Source of the DNA: Typha latifolia
Taxonomy: Eukaryota; Streptophyta; Magnoliopsida; Poales; Typhaceae
Reading direction: 5' to 3'
Length of the DNA: 64,000 nucleotides
Assembly: GCA_019914945.1 (NCBI GenBank)
Contig: CM034105.1
Span: 13,454,001-13,518,000, forward strand
In this document: piece by piece, positions 45,266 through 56,561 of the stretch
Numbering within the stretch: the first letter of the stretch is position 1
Layout of the letters: every line of letters begins with the position of its first letter
Program-made: the position numbers and the translations under genes
Notes under the pieces: model-generated
The model's database searches: none
Told to the model about the DNA's origin: nothing
Seen by the model: only the letters and a program-made list of their open reading frames with translations

Positions 45266-47045
45266 GCTGACCTCTCTCAAATCCTTGACGTTATATGGCA
45301 TTAACACAATAACAACCCTTCCATCTGAGGAGGTCCTGCACCACCTGGTTGCATTAACTCATCTGGAAATTTGGGAGTGTCATTCGCTTAAATCCGTCGG
45401 AGGCTTACATGTCCTTCCCTCCTTGGAATGGCTCAGATTTAGCTCTTGCCCTTGCTTGGAGTTGGAGATGGTGATGCCAGCTGGTGAAGGTGGTGGTAGG
45501 GGCATCCTTCCACCTTCGCTTCAAAGATTAATAATATGGAAATGCGATTTCACCGATGGGGCACTCTCTCAGTCCCTAGGAGGGCTGACCTCTCTCAAAT
45601 TCTTGTCGTTACTTGGCATCAACACAATAACAACCCTTCCATCTGAGGAGATCCTGCATCACCTGATTTCATTAACTAAACTATACATTAAGGCGTGTCA
45701 TTCGCTTAAATCCGTCGGAGGTTTGTATGCCCTTCCCTCCTTAGAAATGCTCTCGTTTGAGTCCTGCCCTTGCTTGGAGTGGGAGATGGTGATGCCAACC
45801 GGTGAAGGTGGTGGTAAGGGCATCCTTCCCCCGCTGCTTCAATTTCTCTGCTTGAAAGTATTCAAATTTATGTCCTGCGATTGCTTAGAGTTAGAGAGGA
45901 TGATGCCGGGTGAAGGTGGTGGTAGGGCCATCCTTCCACCTTCGCTTCGATCCGTCGTTATCGAAAGATGCAGGAGCATGAAGAATTTCGTCGTCGCCGC
46001 CGCCGCCGGAGATCTACCCAACGTCGCCAAACTTAACCTCTCTCATTGTCCATCCCTAGTATCCCTGTCGCTGTCTCACCTCACAGCACTCATCGCCTTG
46101 GATATATATTATTGTCCATCAATAGTATTCGTGTCAAAGGAAGAGGTAGAGGAGAGAGTAGAAGAAGATAGCTTCGGGGGGAAACAGAAGATTGAATTGA
46201 TCTTGCCCTCATCACTTCAAAGTTTAAAGATATCGGAGTGCGATATCACAGAGGGGGCACTCTCTCAGTCCCTAGAAAGGCTAACTTCTCTCAAATCATT
46301 AAAGTTAGCCAGCATCAAAACAATAACAACCCTTCCATCTGAGGAGATCCTGCATCACCTGATTTCACTAACTCATCTACAAATTGATGGCTGCCCTCAG
46401 CTTAAATCGGTCGGAGGTTTGTATGCCCTTCCCTCCTTGGAAGAGCTCGAATTTTGTGGCTTTGAATGCTTCGAGTTGGAGACGGTGATACTAGCTGGCG
46501 AAGGTGGTGGTAAGGGCATCCTTCCACCTTCGCTTCGATCCCTCAATATCGAGAGATGCATGAGAATGAAGAGCTTCGTCGTCGCTGCCGGAGATCTACC
46601 CAACCTCGTCAGCCTTGTATTCCGTGATTGTTTATCCCTAGCATCCCTGTCACTATCTCGCCTTACAGCACTCGAGGTTTTGGAGATATATGATTGCCCT
46701 GGTATCTTGTCTCTGCCGGATTATCTGCCTGAGTCACTTGCGAGTATTAGCATATCAACGTGCCCTGGTATCTTGTCTCTGCCGGATTATCTGCCTGAGT
46801 CACTTACGAGTATTCACATATCAGATTGCCCTGGTATCTTGTCTCTGCCGGATCATCTGCCTGAGTCACTTACGAGTATTCACATATCAGATTGCCCTTG
46901 TATCTTGTCTCTGCCGGATCATCTGCCTGAGTCACTTACGAGTATTAAGATATACAACTGCCCAGTCTTGAAGAAGCGGTGCCGAAGGCCAAACGGTGAG
47001 GACTGGCCCAAGATCGCCCGTATTCCTTACAGATATATTGGATAG
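45266..47045 (+). pseudogene. LRR half of NLR3, cut off by the LTR
   Basis: Open for ~593 codons in the frame of the 5' part, encoding only LRRs with TTLPSEEIL and ALPSLE blocks and the common tail NGEDWPKIARIPYR. It has no promoter or start codon of its own; the frame runs into the LTR and its first upstream triplet is TTG. It has more LRRs than NLR1 and ends in a four-fold 66-bp repeat. The 3' UTR donor GTG/GTAAGTTTTT is retained. LTR-driven expression is possible but not shown. Confidence 0.88.
46695..46958 (+). repeat. Four tandem 66-bp LRR units
   Basis: Units start at 46695, 46761, 46827 and 46893. Each encodes 22 residues of the form CPGILSLPDYLPESL-SI-IS. NLR1 and NLR2 have a single equivalent (CPGILALPDHLPKSLDSI). 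The high similarity among units implies recent expansion by slippage or unequal exchange. Confidence 0.92.
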
Positions 47046-48719
47046 ATCCAAGATGCATGTTTGAAGCTTCTCTGCTTCTGCTGCTGCTTGCGATGGTGGT
47101 AAGTTTTTCTCCTCCTTAATTGGTTATTAATTCTCATCAATTTGGATTTGTCACTGCCTGTGTTACTACCGCGCATATATATAAATACATACATATATTA
47201 TGCATGACCCCTGTTCTTAATTTTGTTTCTCTCACCAGTAGCTTACTTAGTGCTATCTAGTTGAAAAGGAGGGGGGCTCTCTCTTCTTTCATAATTATTA
47301 ACTAATTATTTTCTAGACCTTACAATTTAATTGATGTTATCCTCAAACTATGGTTTGGACCGGGATCTACTTATGATTAGGAATATTTCAGAAAAATGGA
47401 TGTAGAATAACATAAGTAGTATTAAATAACTTTGTACTGCTTTTGACTTGTGTTAGCTACACACGCATGCATTCAGATGTTCAATCAACTCTTTTACGTT
47501 CAGATGTCTGCCTGCTATTTGTTTTGCAGTTCTCAGCTTATTATCCAGGGAGGAAGGTTGCAGCAGTTGCAGTTGCAGTTGAATAAAAAAACTTTAGCTC
47601 AATGTCGTGGTTGTTATGATTTATACCCTCAACTCTAATAATTAATGGAACAGTCGGTATGCAATGTTGTTGTTATGTTTGGTGTATGTCAGTGAATTGT
47701 TGTAGAAATAAATAATGGTGGAATGCAAAACTGCATATTAGTGGTTGTTGCAGGTTTCCCTTGTAACAGATGTTATGTATTATTTGGTATCTGCCAACAT
47801 TTGGAGATGCCTATCTCCTTCTTCTACCTTGGCTTCAATTAATGCCATTGTAATACCTTGGCTTCTAGTTTGGTCGTCAGTTATGATTGAATTAAGATGA
47901 ACTCTTGGGAAGCTGCAAACTTGATTCACATTCTGCTTCCCTAAGATCTCCCACCCACTTTTTGGGTAACTTGTTTTTATGAAAGTCGGCAGGACTGGTT
48001 GTCCCTTCACCGACTCTGTGCTAAATAGCCCCCCTATACATCTTTATTTAATATTGTCTGATACCCAAACCCACTCGGTTTTAACCAAACTAAGCTCAGC
48101 CGTAACCCAATTTGAGCCCGACCCTGAAATAATAATGAGCGGGATTGGCTAAGTCTAGCCCAAGCTCGATATCTTATAGGCTAATAGGCGGTAACGAACT
48201 ATAATATTCTAACCTCGCCGATTACCACTATTTAAGATACACCTCACTTAGATAAATTACACTTAGACCCCTTAAATTATTAACCCAATTCTATTTATTT
48301 TTTTCTCACACATTGACCTCTTTACTTATAAAAAGAAATCTCCAAAATGTTCCTTTCTTTAGTTATCCATAAGATCTTTTCATTAAAAAAAAATGAAATG
48401 TGATAGCTATTGGGGTTTGTTCATCTGGAACTAGCTATTTGATTCATGATCTCTCTCTACCGATTTGTTGAAAAGAAGGGGCACTTGATTTTGATTTGTG
48501 GTTACTATCACATCTTTCTATCAGCTGAGATACATGACTGCAGTGCTAATCTTTGATTTTAAATGGATTTTGGTTTAACATAATCGAGAAATTGACTAGC
48601 ATAAATCGATTATTAAACTATTGAAGACATACAGAGTTATAGTCCCTCGCCCAGTCGCCCTACATTACATATTAGTTTCTAAATACTATAGATGAACTTG
48701 ACAAAGAAGTGTTCTTTGT

Positions 48720-49126
48720 TAGGGTGTAATTAAGCCGAGCTTGATTAAACTAAGCTCTGATTAAGCTTGAATTGAAATTAATTTCAAACGTAATTATAGG
48801 ATCAAGTTTAAATTAAAATAATTTTAATTCAAGTCAATTTAAAGCTAATTTCAAGCTCGAATTCAAACGAGCTGATTAATAAGCAATTTCAATAAAGCCC
48901 GATTCAACTATAAAATTATAAATATTATAAAAATATAAACTAATAAAAATCTCATCTTACTCATATATATTATATACTAAAAAATGAACTTGATAAAATT
49001 AGTTCATGTTCAAGCTCGACTTATATTAATTCCAAGCCTATTATGGAGATCAAGCTTAAATTGACTCACTTTCGAACTAAACTTAAGCCGAGCAAGAGCA
49101 AGCTCGATAATTTCGACAGCCCCCCT
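48720..49126. mobile_element. MITE-like element (degenerate), right copy
   Basis: Same element as 30653-31058 with a few substitutions. Its presence at the same place in both units shows that it inserted before the cluster duplicated. Confidence 0.4.
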
Positions 49127-50114
49127 TGTTGTTTCCTTTTTTCTTCATGCAATTCTTTGATCTTATAGAAGGTTAAAACAACAAATGGGTGTTGTTATTC
49201 ATAACCGAGTCATTAATGCTAATCTAATCGAATTAACATCTAAACCAAGCTTGGCGTTCTAATCATCTAACTGGTTGGTAGATTAAGAAGAAAACTAATA
49301 TGCCAGCTCGACCACATCGCTAATTAATCACATGATCTTGGGTAAGCAAACTAAAACCTTGCTTGCAATGGCATTTGGAATTGTGGGTTCACTTATGATT
49401 CAATCAAAGATCAAAGTTTTGAGATGAGTAGTGGGTATTGGATTTCTTCACCAAAGTTGGAGGTCGGTAGATGTCCTGCAAGAGAGTTTTGGACAGAGAT
49501 AAAATCGCACAAAAGCGCCAGTATATGGTACTTGATTTCTTTTATCTCGACTAGCTACTAGATCATCATGTTCACAAAGATTTAACTAAATAAATCTAGT
49601 GTTCAATTAACGAGTGGTTGAATGGCATAATTTGTTTTTCTTGCAGGGTGGAGAGATGCAGACTCCTACTAAGAAGCAGTGTTTTGTAGCAATAGGAAGG
49701 CCATGGCCAAGACTATTACTAGTCCATCCAAGGATTGTGAGAGAGTGTTGCAGCATAAAAATGGTTTCCTTCCTTCGTTTAATGCATATCAATAGAGTTG
49801 ATAGTATTTGACTTCTATGGTAGCATAAAACAGTACTGCTATGTTCTTTTCAAACATCTCAAATGACACTCTCTCATCATCCTTGTAACATTTATATTGT
49901 CCTTTTTGCCTCTCTGCTCATCCTAACTCTAAGCCAAATAGTTCCTCATAGCCAGCAACTGCTAGTAGGTCTGCAATTCTTTCTCAGATGTCAGTTGTCA
50001 TCTTCATTTAAATCAGTAACTAAACATTGAATAATAGAAGAGGTTTCTAAACTAGATCAGTATTTTTTAAGTTAGTACTCTTTGAGTTAGCTAGGCTGGT
50101 TCAATTGAGCTATT

Positions 50115-50275
50115 ACTTGCTAAGAAGTAACCCATATAAGAAAGAAGCAAACAAGTGCACAATTTTATTCTCTCTAAATAACTTTATTCCTTACTACGAA
50201 GTAACTCAAATAAGAAAGAAGCAAGCAAAATTGTATTCCTTGCTAAGAAGTAACTCAAATACGAAAGAATATAGC
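50115..50275 (+). repeat. Degenerate tandem repeat upstream of NLR4 (3 units)
   Basis: Three AGAAGTAA..CAAAT-type units in the same variant order as ahead of NLR2. Confidence 0.65.
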
Positions 50276-50452
50276 AGCTTTATTCGTTACTAATTCACAC
50301 ATCATTGGCAACGAATACTCTTCATACTTTTCGTGCTCTACTCGCCATTTCCCTCTCTTTAAATCCACCACCTTCTTTTGCATGATTCTCTCCATCTTTA
50401 GTTCACGCTTTTATCTTCCCAATTCTCTCATAGCTAGTGTTCACCAAATATT

Positions 50453-53158
50453 ATGGCGGAGGCATTAGTGCTTGAGGGAGCGAAATGGGTGGCATCTACT
50501 ATCATTAGTAGCCTACTCAAAGAAGGCTTCTCCTACCTCGGCGTCGATGTCTCAACTAAGCTACAAAATCTCGAGACCACCATCCTTCCCCAGTTCCAGC
50601 TCTTGATCAAGGCTGCAGAGAGGAGCAACGAGCCCAAGAGCGAACTAGAGCAATGGCTGAGGAAACTCAAAGATGCCCTTTATGAGGCGGAGGACATGTT
50701 GGACTTGTACAAATACCAACTCCTTAAGGAGAAGGTGTCTGATCTCAACACTCACCCTGCACTCAAACGATTTAAGAAAGTTGCCCGAAAGGTAAATGCT
50801 AAGGTATGCATTTTGTCCCCTTTAAAGATCGAGCTAAGGTGGAGTCTTAATAAGTTGGAGAAGATCGCTAATGAAGCCGAGAAATTTCGTAAACTCTTAA
50901 AAGTGCAAATTGGAGACATCACAACTGTTCATGATTTGAGGATTGAAGAACAACCAAATGTCACCACCTCTCTCCCTCCACTTGCAATGTTTGGGCGAGA
51001 CAAAGAGCGCGACAAGTTAATAGACAAGTATTTACTGGACCAATCTGAAGCTTCTAAAGTTGGAAAGTGCTACTCGGTTGTTTCCATCGTAGGCATCGGA
51101 GGAGCCGGTAAGACTACTCTTGCACAACTCATCTACAATGATCAAAAAGTAGCTAATCATTTTGATATCAAGATGTGGGTTTGTGTGTCTCGCAAGCTCG
51201 ACGTTTTTAGACACACACGAGAGATGATAGAGTCTTCTTCTACAAAAGAATGTCCTCATCTTGAGAATCTTGATGCACTACAAAAAAAACTTATAGATAT
51301 GATAAAATCAAAAAAAGTGATGCTTGTATTAGACGATGTTTGGTATGACAAATCAACGAATGAGGCAAAATGGGAGAATCTTCTTGCTCCTCTAGCTATT
51401 GCTGGGAAAAAGGGAAGCAAGATCTTAGTGACTACAAGAACTAATGATCTGCCGATGTCCTTGCAACCCCAATACAGAATGTTATTGAGGGATCTTGATG
51501 AGAATGATATTTTTTCACTTTTCAAGCATCATGCTTTTGGTGGCGCCAAATCAACTGACATCCATTTAAGAAAGGAGCTAGAGGATATAGGGAAGCAGAT
51601 TGTGCAAAAGCTACATAGATCTCCTTTGGCAGCAAAAGCAGTGGGCAGTCAATTGAGCAAAAAGTTGGAACCCAAATTTTGGAGAGCTGCTCTTAATCGA
51701 GATAATTTGCGTGATGCTCAACAAGCTCTATTATGGAGTTATCAACACCTGCATGCTCCCCTACAACGTTGCTTCGCATTTTTCAGTCTATTTCCTAAAG
51801 GTACTAGTTACAAAGCAAAAGAGATAGTTTATTTGTGGATGGCCGAAGGTTTTATCAACTCATCAAAAAATAGTATGAGACTCGAGGACATAGGAATGAA
51901 CTACCTAGACGAGTTAGTATCTGGTTCTTTCTTGCAACTCAAGTATAAAACATATTCTATGCATGATTTATTTCATGATCTGGCTGAAAATATTTCAAAG
52001 GAAGATTATTTGAGAATAGAGGATGATGAGGTACAAGAAATCCCTCCAACAATTCGCCATCTATATGTTTCAGATGGAAGCTTATTGGAAAACAACACGA
52101 GCTTAAATAAACTAGAAAACCTACAAACTCTCATCGTGAAAGGTTCAGATAGCTCTAGTGCCATTGATCATCTTTTTGCAGCAATAGGGAAATATAGAAA
52201 ACTACGTGTTTTAGATCTATCTTGGACGAGCATAAACACACTGCCCAAATCTATAGGAGATCTGAAGCATCTACGCTACCTGGATCTTTCGGGGACTAAA
52301 GTGGCTGAGTTGCCGGTGATATTGGGTAAGCTTTACCATTTACAAGTTCTTGTGACTCCTGATTATCGTGCTACTACTTTACCGGGAAGCTTCAAAAATC
52401 TTATCAGTTTGCGGCATTTTAAGGGAAATGCAGTGACATCGTTACCGGATATAGGGGGATTAACTTCTCTCCAAACATTAGAAAATTTTCATGTAAAGAA
52501 GGAGAAGGGGTATGATGTAGGTCAGCTAAGGAACCTGAACGAGCTCCGAGGAACGCTAAGCATTTCGAATCTGGAGAACGTCGAAGGGAAGGACGAGGCG
52601 GTTGAAGCCAATCTCAAGAATAAAAAATATATCGAGAGTTTGGTGTTGAAATGGGGCTCCCGTGATGAGAGGGGGGATTTGGATAGGGAGGTGCTCGAGG
52701 GCCTCCGACCACATCCCGATCTTATAAAACTAACTATCCATGGCTATAAGTCTCCCCCGTTTCCTAGTTGGCTGCCATTACTGAACCTGAGTTATCTAAA
52801 GTTTGAAATTTGCACAGGCTTAGAAGATTTCCCACCAACGAGCGACTTGTATGCCCTTCCCTCCTCGGAAAGGCGCACATTTAGCTCTTTCCCTCGCTCG
52901 GAGTTGGAGATGGTGACGCCAGCCGGTGAAGGTGGTGGTAGGGCCATCCTTCCACATTCGCTTCAATCCCTCCAAATCATCAAATGCAGGAGAATCAAGA
53001 GCTTCGTGGTTGGCGCCGGAGATCTCCCCAATCTCGGCAACCTTATCAAAGATGGCTATTTCTATTCTTTTCTTGATGCTTTGCAACCTGGAAGAATAAT
53101 AATCTTTCCTTGGTCTCTAGATCTCTCTCTGCCCTTGAGAATATGTGGGTTAGCTTAG
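50453..53158 (+). CDS. CC-NB-LRR with shortened LRR region (NLR4)
   Basis: 901 residues in one exon. The coiled coil has EAEDMLDLY. NB-ARC motifs are intact: GIGGAGKTT, VMLVLDDVW, GSKILVTTRT, SPLAAKAVGSQ, CFAFFSLFPKG and SMHDLFHDLAE. It is the most diverged copy in the NB-ARC. After the block SFVVGAGDLPNLGNL the similarity to the other copies stops, and a short unrelated tail (IKDGYFYSFLD...CGLA) ends the frame. About 230 C-terminal residues present in NLR1 are missing, including the NGEDWPKIARIPYR tail. The stop is only 255 bases before the OSCP start codon. All nucleotide-binding motifs are intact, so it may act as a signalling-competent receptor with altered recognition. Nearest relative at the 5' end is NLR2. 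Confidence 0.9.
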   Translation: MAEALVLEGAKWVASTIISSLLKEGFSYLGVDVSTKLQNLETTILPQFQLLIKAAERSNEPKSELEQWLRKLKDALYEAEDMLDLYKYQLLKEKVSDLNTHPALKRFKKVARKVNAKVCILSPLKIELRWSLNKLEKIANEAEKFRKLLKVQIGDITTVHDLRIEEQPNVTTSLPPLAMFGRDKERDKLIDKYLLDQSEASKVGKCYSVVSIVGIGGAGKTTLAQLIYNDQKVANHFDIKMWVCVSRKLDVFRHTREMIESSSTKECPHLENLDALQKKLIDMIKSKKVMLVLDDVWYDKSTNEAKWENLLAPLAIAGKKGSKILVTTRTNDLPMSLQPQYRMLLRDLDENDIFSLFKHHAFGGAKSTDIHLRKELEDIGKQIVQKLHRSPLAAKAVGSQLSKKLEPKFWRAALNRDNLRDAQQALLWSYQHLHAPLQRCFAFFSLFPKGTSYKAKEIVYLWMAEGFINSSKNSMRLEDIGMNYLDELVSGSFLQLKYKTYSMHDLFHDLAENISKEDYLRIEDDEVQEIPPTIRHLYVSDGSLLENNTSLNKLENLQTLIVKGSDSSSAIDHLFAAIGKYRKLRVLDLSWTSINTLPKSIGDLKHLRYLDLSGTKVAELPVILGKLYHLQVLVTPDYRATTLPGSFKNLISLRHFKGNAVTSLPDIGGLTSLQTLENFHVKKEKGYDVGQLRNLNELRGTLSISNLENVEGKDEAVEANLKNKKYIESLVLKWGSRDERGDLDREVLEGLRPHPDLIKLTIHGYKSPPFPSWLPLLNLSYLKFEICTGLEDFPPTSDLYALPSSERRTFSSFPRSELEMVTPAGEGGGRAILPHSLQSLQIIKCRRIKSFVVGAGDLPNLGNLIKDGYFYSFLDALQPGRIIIFPWSLDLSLPLRICGLA

Positions 53159-53413
53159 CTTTGTTGATTGCAACAAGGATGACAGTGATTTAAATTGCTA
53201 TGGAGGGAGATTGGAGAAGAATTCAATTCATCAATGAGTGTCTCCATACGGGTCGGGTTTGGAAGCAGATCCGATCCGAACTGGGCCCGGCCCATAGGCC
53301 ATAGCCCCATAGGGGCTCAGGCCGGCTTAGGTATTCTTCCGGTCTTCACTTCGCTGATCATCTCGCGATCCTCCGCATCGGAGAGTAGAAATCCAATACG
53401 ATTCCACCCCCAA

Positions 53414-56400
53414 ATGGCGCTTGCGCGGCGCCTCGGATCCGCTCTCCCTCCTCTCTTCCGCGAGGTCTCGAGTTGCTTCGGTGGATTGGAATTTGCTTCA
53501 AATCATCATCTCTTTCTTTTTTCCTTTTTATGTTAGCGATGGTGTTAGCTTGATTAAGATCTTGATAGTGATAGAGAACAGTGAGATTTTGTTTCTGAGA
53601 TATCTTTGTTCCAGGGATTCAGGAGCTTTGCGATTCAAACTAAGTCGAGCGATGCGAAAATTAAGGTAAAGGAGACACCTTTTTTTTTAATGTTTTATGG
53701 ATACTGAGTAAAGAAATTGGGTTAATTTCATGTCTTGCTTCGTTTCGCGATCACAGGTGCCGTTATCGCTGTTTGGTGGCTCAGGAAATTATGCATCTGC
53801 GCTGTTCCTTGCAGCCTCCAAAGCAAATGCCTTGGACAAGGTTCAATCCGAGATTCTTGATGTTGTTGAGGCTTCCAAAAAGAGTCCATTGTTTTCCCAA
53901 TTCATGAAGGATTCATCTGTGCCGAGAGAGACTAGGGTGAAGGCTGTGCAAGAGATATTCTCTGAAGCTGGTTTTACCGATGTCACAATCAATTTCTTGG
54001 GTATCAAAAATGAATTTCATTTTTTTTCTTTATCTACATATTGGGAGGAGCTTACTCTAAAACAAAGATACATGAGATTTTTTCGACAAATCAAGTTTGT
54101 TAAGTTTCTCGTCTTGAGCTGATGGAGTTGTAACTACGGAGACTTAAATATAATCACTTTAGGAATATATGAAGTGGATGAGTCATGACTTGAATGCATT
54201 AAGAGTTGTTAAGAGTCCTGAGGTAGCCTCCATATAGGTCCTTCTGGTACCCAGTTAACCTCAATGACAACTGTGAGTTTTTGTTATTAAATGATGATAT
54301 TTGTAAGGTTTTTTTTCTCAATTCTTATTTAACTGTTTAATGCAGCTGTCTTGGCTGATAATGGGAGGCTAAGACATATGGATCGCATTTCCAAGAGGTT
54401 CGTTGATTTGACCATGGCGCATAAGGGGGAGGTGAAGGTCATTGTCACAACTGTTATTGTAAGTTGATATTCGACAACAATCCTTGAAATATATAGCTAC
54501 CTTAGCCAATATAAATAAGAACTTGTAGAAATGCGAATATGCAAATAAGTAAAGTGTCCCTTTTAATCCTCTTAAAATGGATGTTGTGTCCTTCCCCAGT
54601 GACCTAGTGTTTTCTTGATGACTGTGGAATTCATGATATTTGAACAATGTCTCATGCTATTATGGTATTTGAATAAGAAATAATATATAGCAAAGCACAT
54701 TTTGGTAGGCAAGTGGAGGTCACTGGTGCTTTTCTTCCTTGTGATTTAATCATCCCAGTTGGTCGATAGGTAGTTTGCTATTGCTGGTACCTCAGTCTAT
54801 CAAACAGATAGATGTCTTTAAAACATTATGAAAGGCAGAAACGGGTGCACCATTTGACTTCCATATCACAAAATATATGCCTTCTGATTTATATAAGCAT
54901 GACTAAAGTTAGCTACACTAATTTGACATCTAAGGAAGCTACACTATAAGTCCTTAAGGTCTGTAATTAACAAAATAATTTCTTCCAATGTGGCCTGTCT
55001 TGCCCTTGTATTATGTCTATATGCTTCCCCTGTCTTAAATAACTGCTCATTCAATTTGTGTTGTTTTCCAGCCACTTCCTGCAGAGGAGGAAAAGGAACT
55101 TAAGCAGACCTTGGTAGATATTCTTGGCCAGGGGAAAACAGTGCTGCTTGAACAGAAGGTATTTGCTTGATTTTATTATGTATTGCATCCTTTTTTGGTA
55201 ATGATTCCCTTCAGTACTAGTGTGTTAATCCTTTGTGGATTCTTAAAGCCTTTTTATCAGTTTTGTTAATACATTTTATCTTGCTTCAGTTTGCATTGTC
55301 AATGTCGCTATACTATCACCACTAAAGTAGATGCAACCTCACTCTTCTTGGAGTTTGAAGAGCCCATTCCCAGCCTATATTTGAATTATCTTATGCTCAG
55401 TTTAGCTTATATGTGAATTATCTTAAACATTTAGACCAATTACTGGAAAATATTGATTGAGGGAGAAAAGGAAATTAGTGGTATCTAGGTATGAGCCTTG
55501 GACGTATAGTTTCCCAAGCAGTGTGGTGACATGTTCAGTGTCTTTTCCCCTGATGGATGGAAGATTTGATCTTTGGAGGGGATTAGTTTTGGTGTGGCTT
55601 CTCAAAATATTTAAGCTTAATAGTTTACGTTCTACATTTCTGGCTCCTGAGTCCTCTCAGACAATTGGAACCATTGTTGTCAGTCTTGCGGATGCACATT
55701 CCATATCTCATTATCCAGAGACCCCAAATGATTATGATCTCGTTCCTGCATGTCAGAAGAGTATAAGATATTTCATCATATTATGATTATTAAAACCCTT
55801 GGATCACAAGATACTAGATCAATCAGATTCTCTGCTCATTAAATCAGGTTAAATATCTGTCAGACAAAACTCAAGTATGTGTCGCAGAATTAATCATTAA
55901 TAAGCTACTAGCATGTAAAAGAAAATGATACTAATATTCAAGTTCTGATATTTCCCCACTACATATCCTCTTTCTCAAAGCCTTAAGCAAGCATATTAGG
56001 TTGTGACTGTTCAAACTTATGATCAAGTATCCGGAACTTTACATGTTAGATCATTTATAGGATAAGACAGTATCTGTCATAATTCTTGATAGAAAGTAGA
56101 TGTATTTGTTAGTATAATGTGTTTGCCTACTTTGTTGGTTAAGTTAAGCTATTATGTTGACTTAATTTAGTCAAGAACCAAATATGATTCTTGTCCCTAT
56201 ATTTGCAAGGTTTTCTTAAATCATTGTGCATCAAATCTTCAAGTATACCATGGCACTTGTTTATCTTTCTTTCTTTTTTTTTACATATGAAAAATCCCAC
56301 AGCTTGTGATTTAATCCAATAGATGCCCTCTTCGATTTTGTGATTTAATCTTAATTTTTACTACAATTTTTCAGATGCAAGTTGATGGAGAATAGATTGA

Positions 56401-56561
56401 TTGAAATAGCAATATTTCTTTTTTCTTCTTTTCTCTCACAGATTGACCCAAGTATCCTTGGAGGTTTGGTGATTGAATTTGGGCAGAAGGTCTTTGACAT
56501 GTCAATAAAAACTAGGGCCAAGCAAATGGAGAAGTTTCTGAGGGAGCCTGTCCACTTTTGA
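53414..56561 (+). CDS. OSCP: Mitochondrial ATP synthase subunit O (OSCP)
   Basis: Peripheral-stalk subunit linking F1 to Fo in the mitochondrial ATP synthase. Six exons: 53414-53464, 53615-53665, 53757-54000, 54346-54458, 55072-55158 and 56442-56561. Phases agree and give 221 residues. MALARRLGSALPPLFRE followed by GFRSFAIQTKSS looks like a mitochondrial presequence. The mature part has the OSCP/delta fold signatures: LFGGSGNYASALFLAASK, LADNGRLRHMDRISKRF and DPSILGGLVIEFGQKVFDMS. It ends REPVHF. The exon-1 donor (GAG/GTCTCG) is weak but phase and similarity support it. The promoter lies in the 255 bases after NLR4, a GC-richer stretch. A decayed 3' copy lies at 36683-38153. Confidence 0.93.

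Larger units (their letters stand above)
48030..50452. repeat. Inter-NLR spacer, right copy
   Basis: Near-identical to 29940-32393. It separates the NLR3 tail (3' flank 47046-48029, related to 28921-29930) from NLR4. No gene seen apart from the MITE-like element at its centre. Confidence 0.85.

Noticed and set aside
45246..45465. Independent LRR gene starting at 45246
   Set aside because: The first triplet is TTG from the LTR end; the frame is the continuation of NLR3, separated by the insertion.
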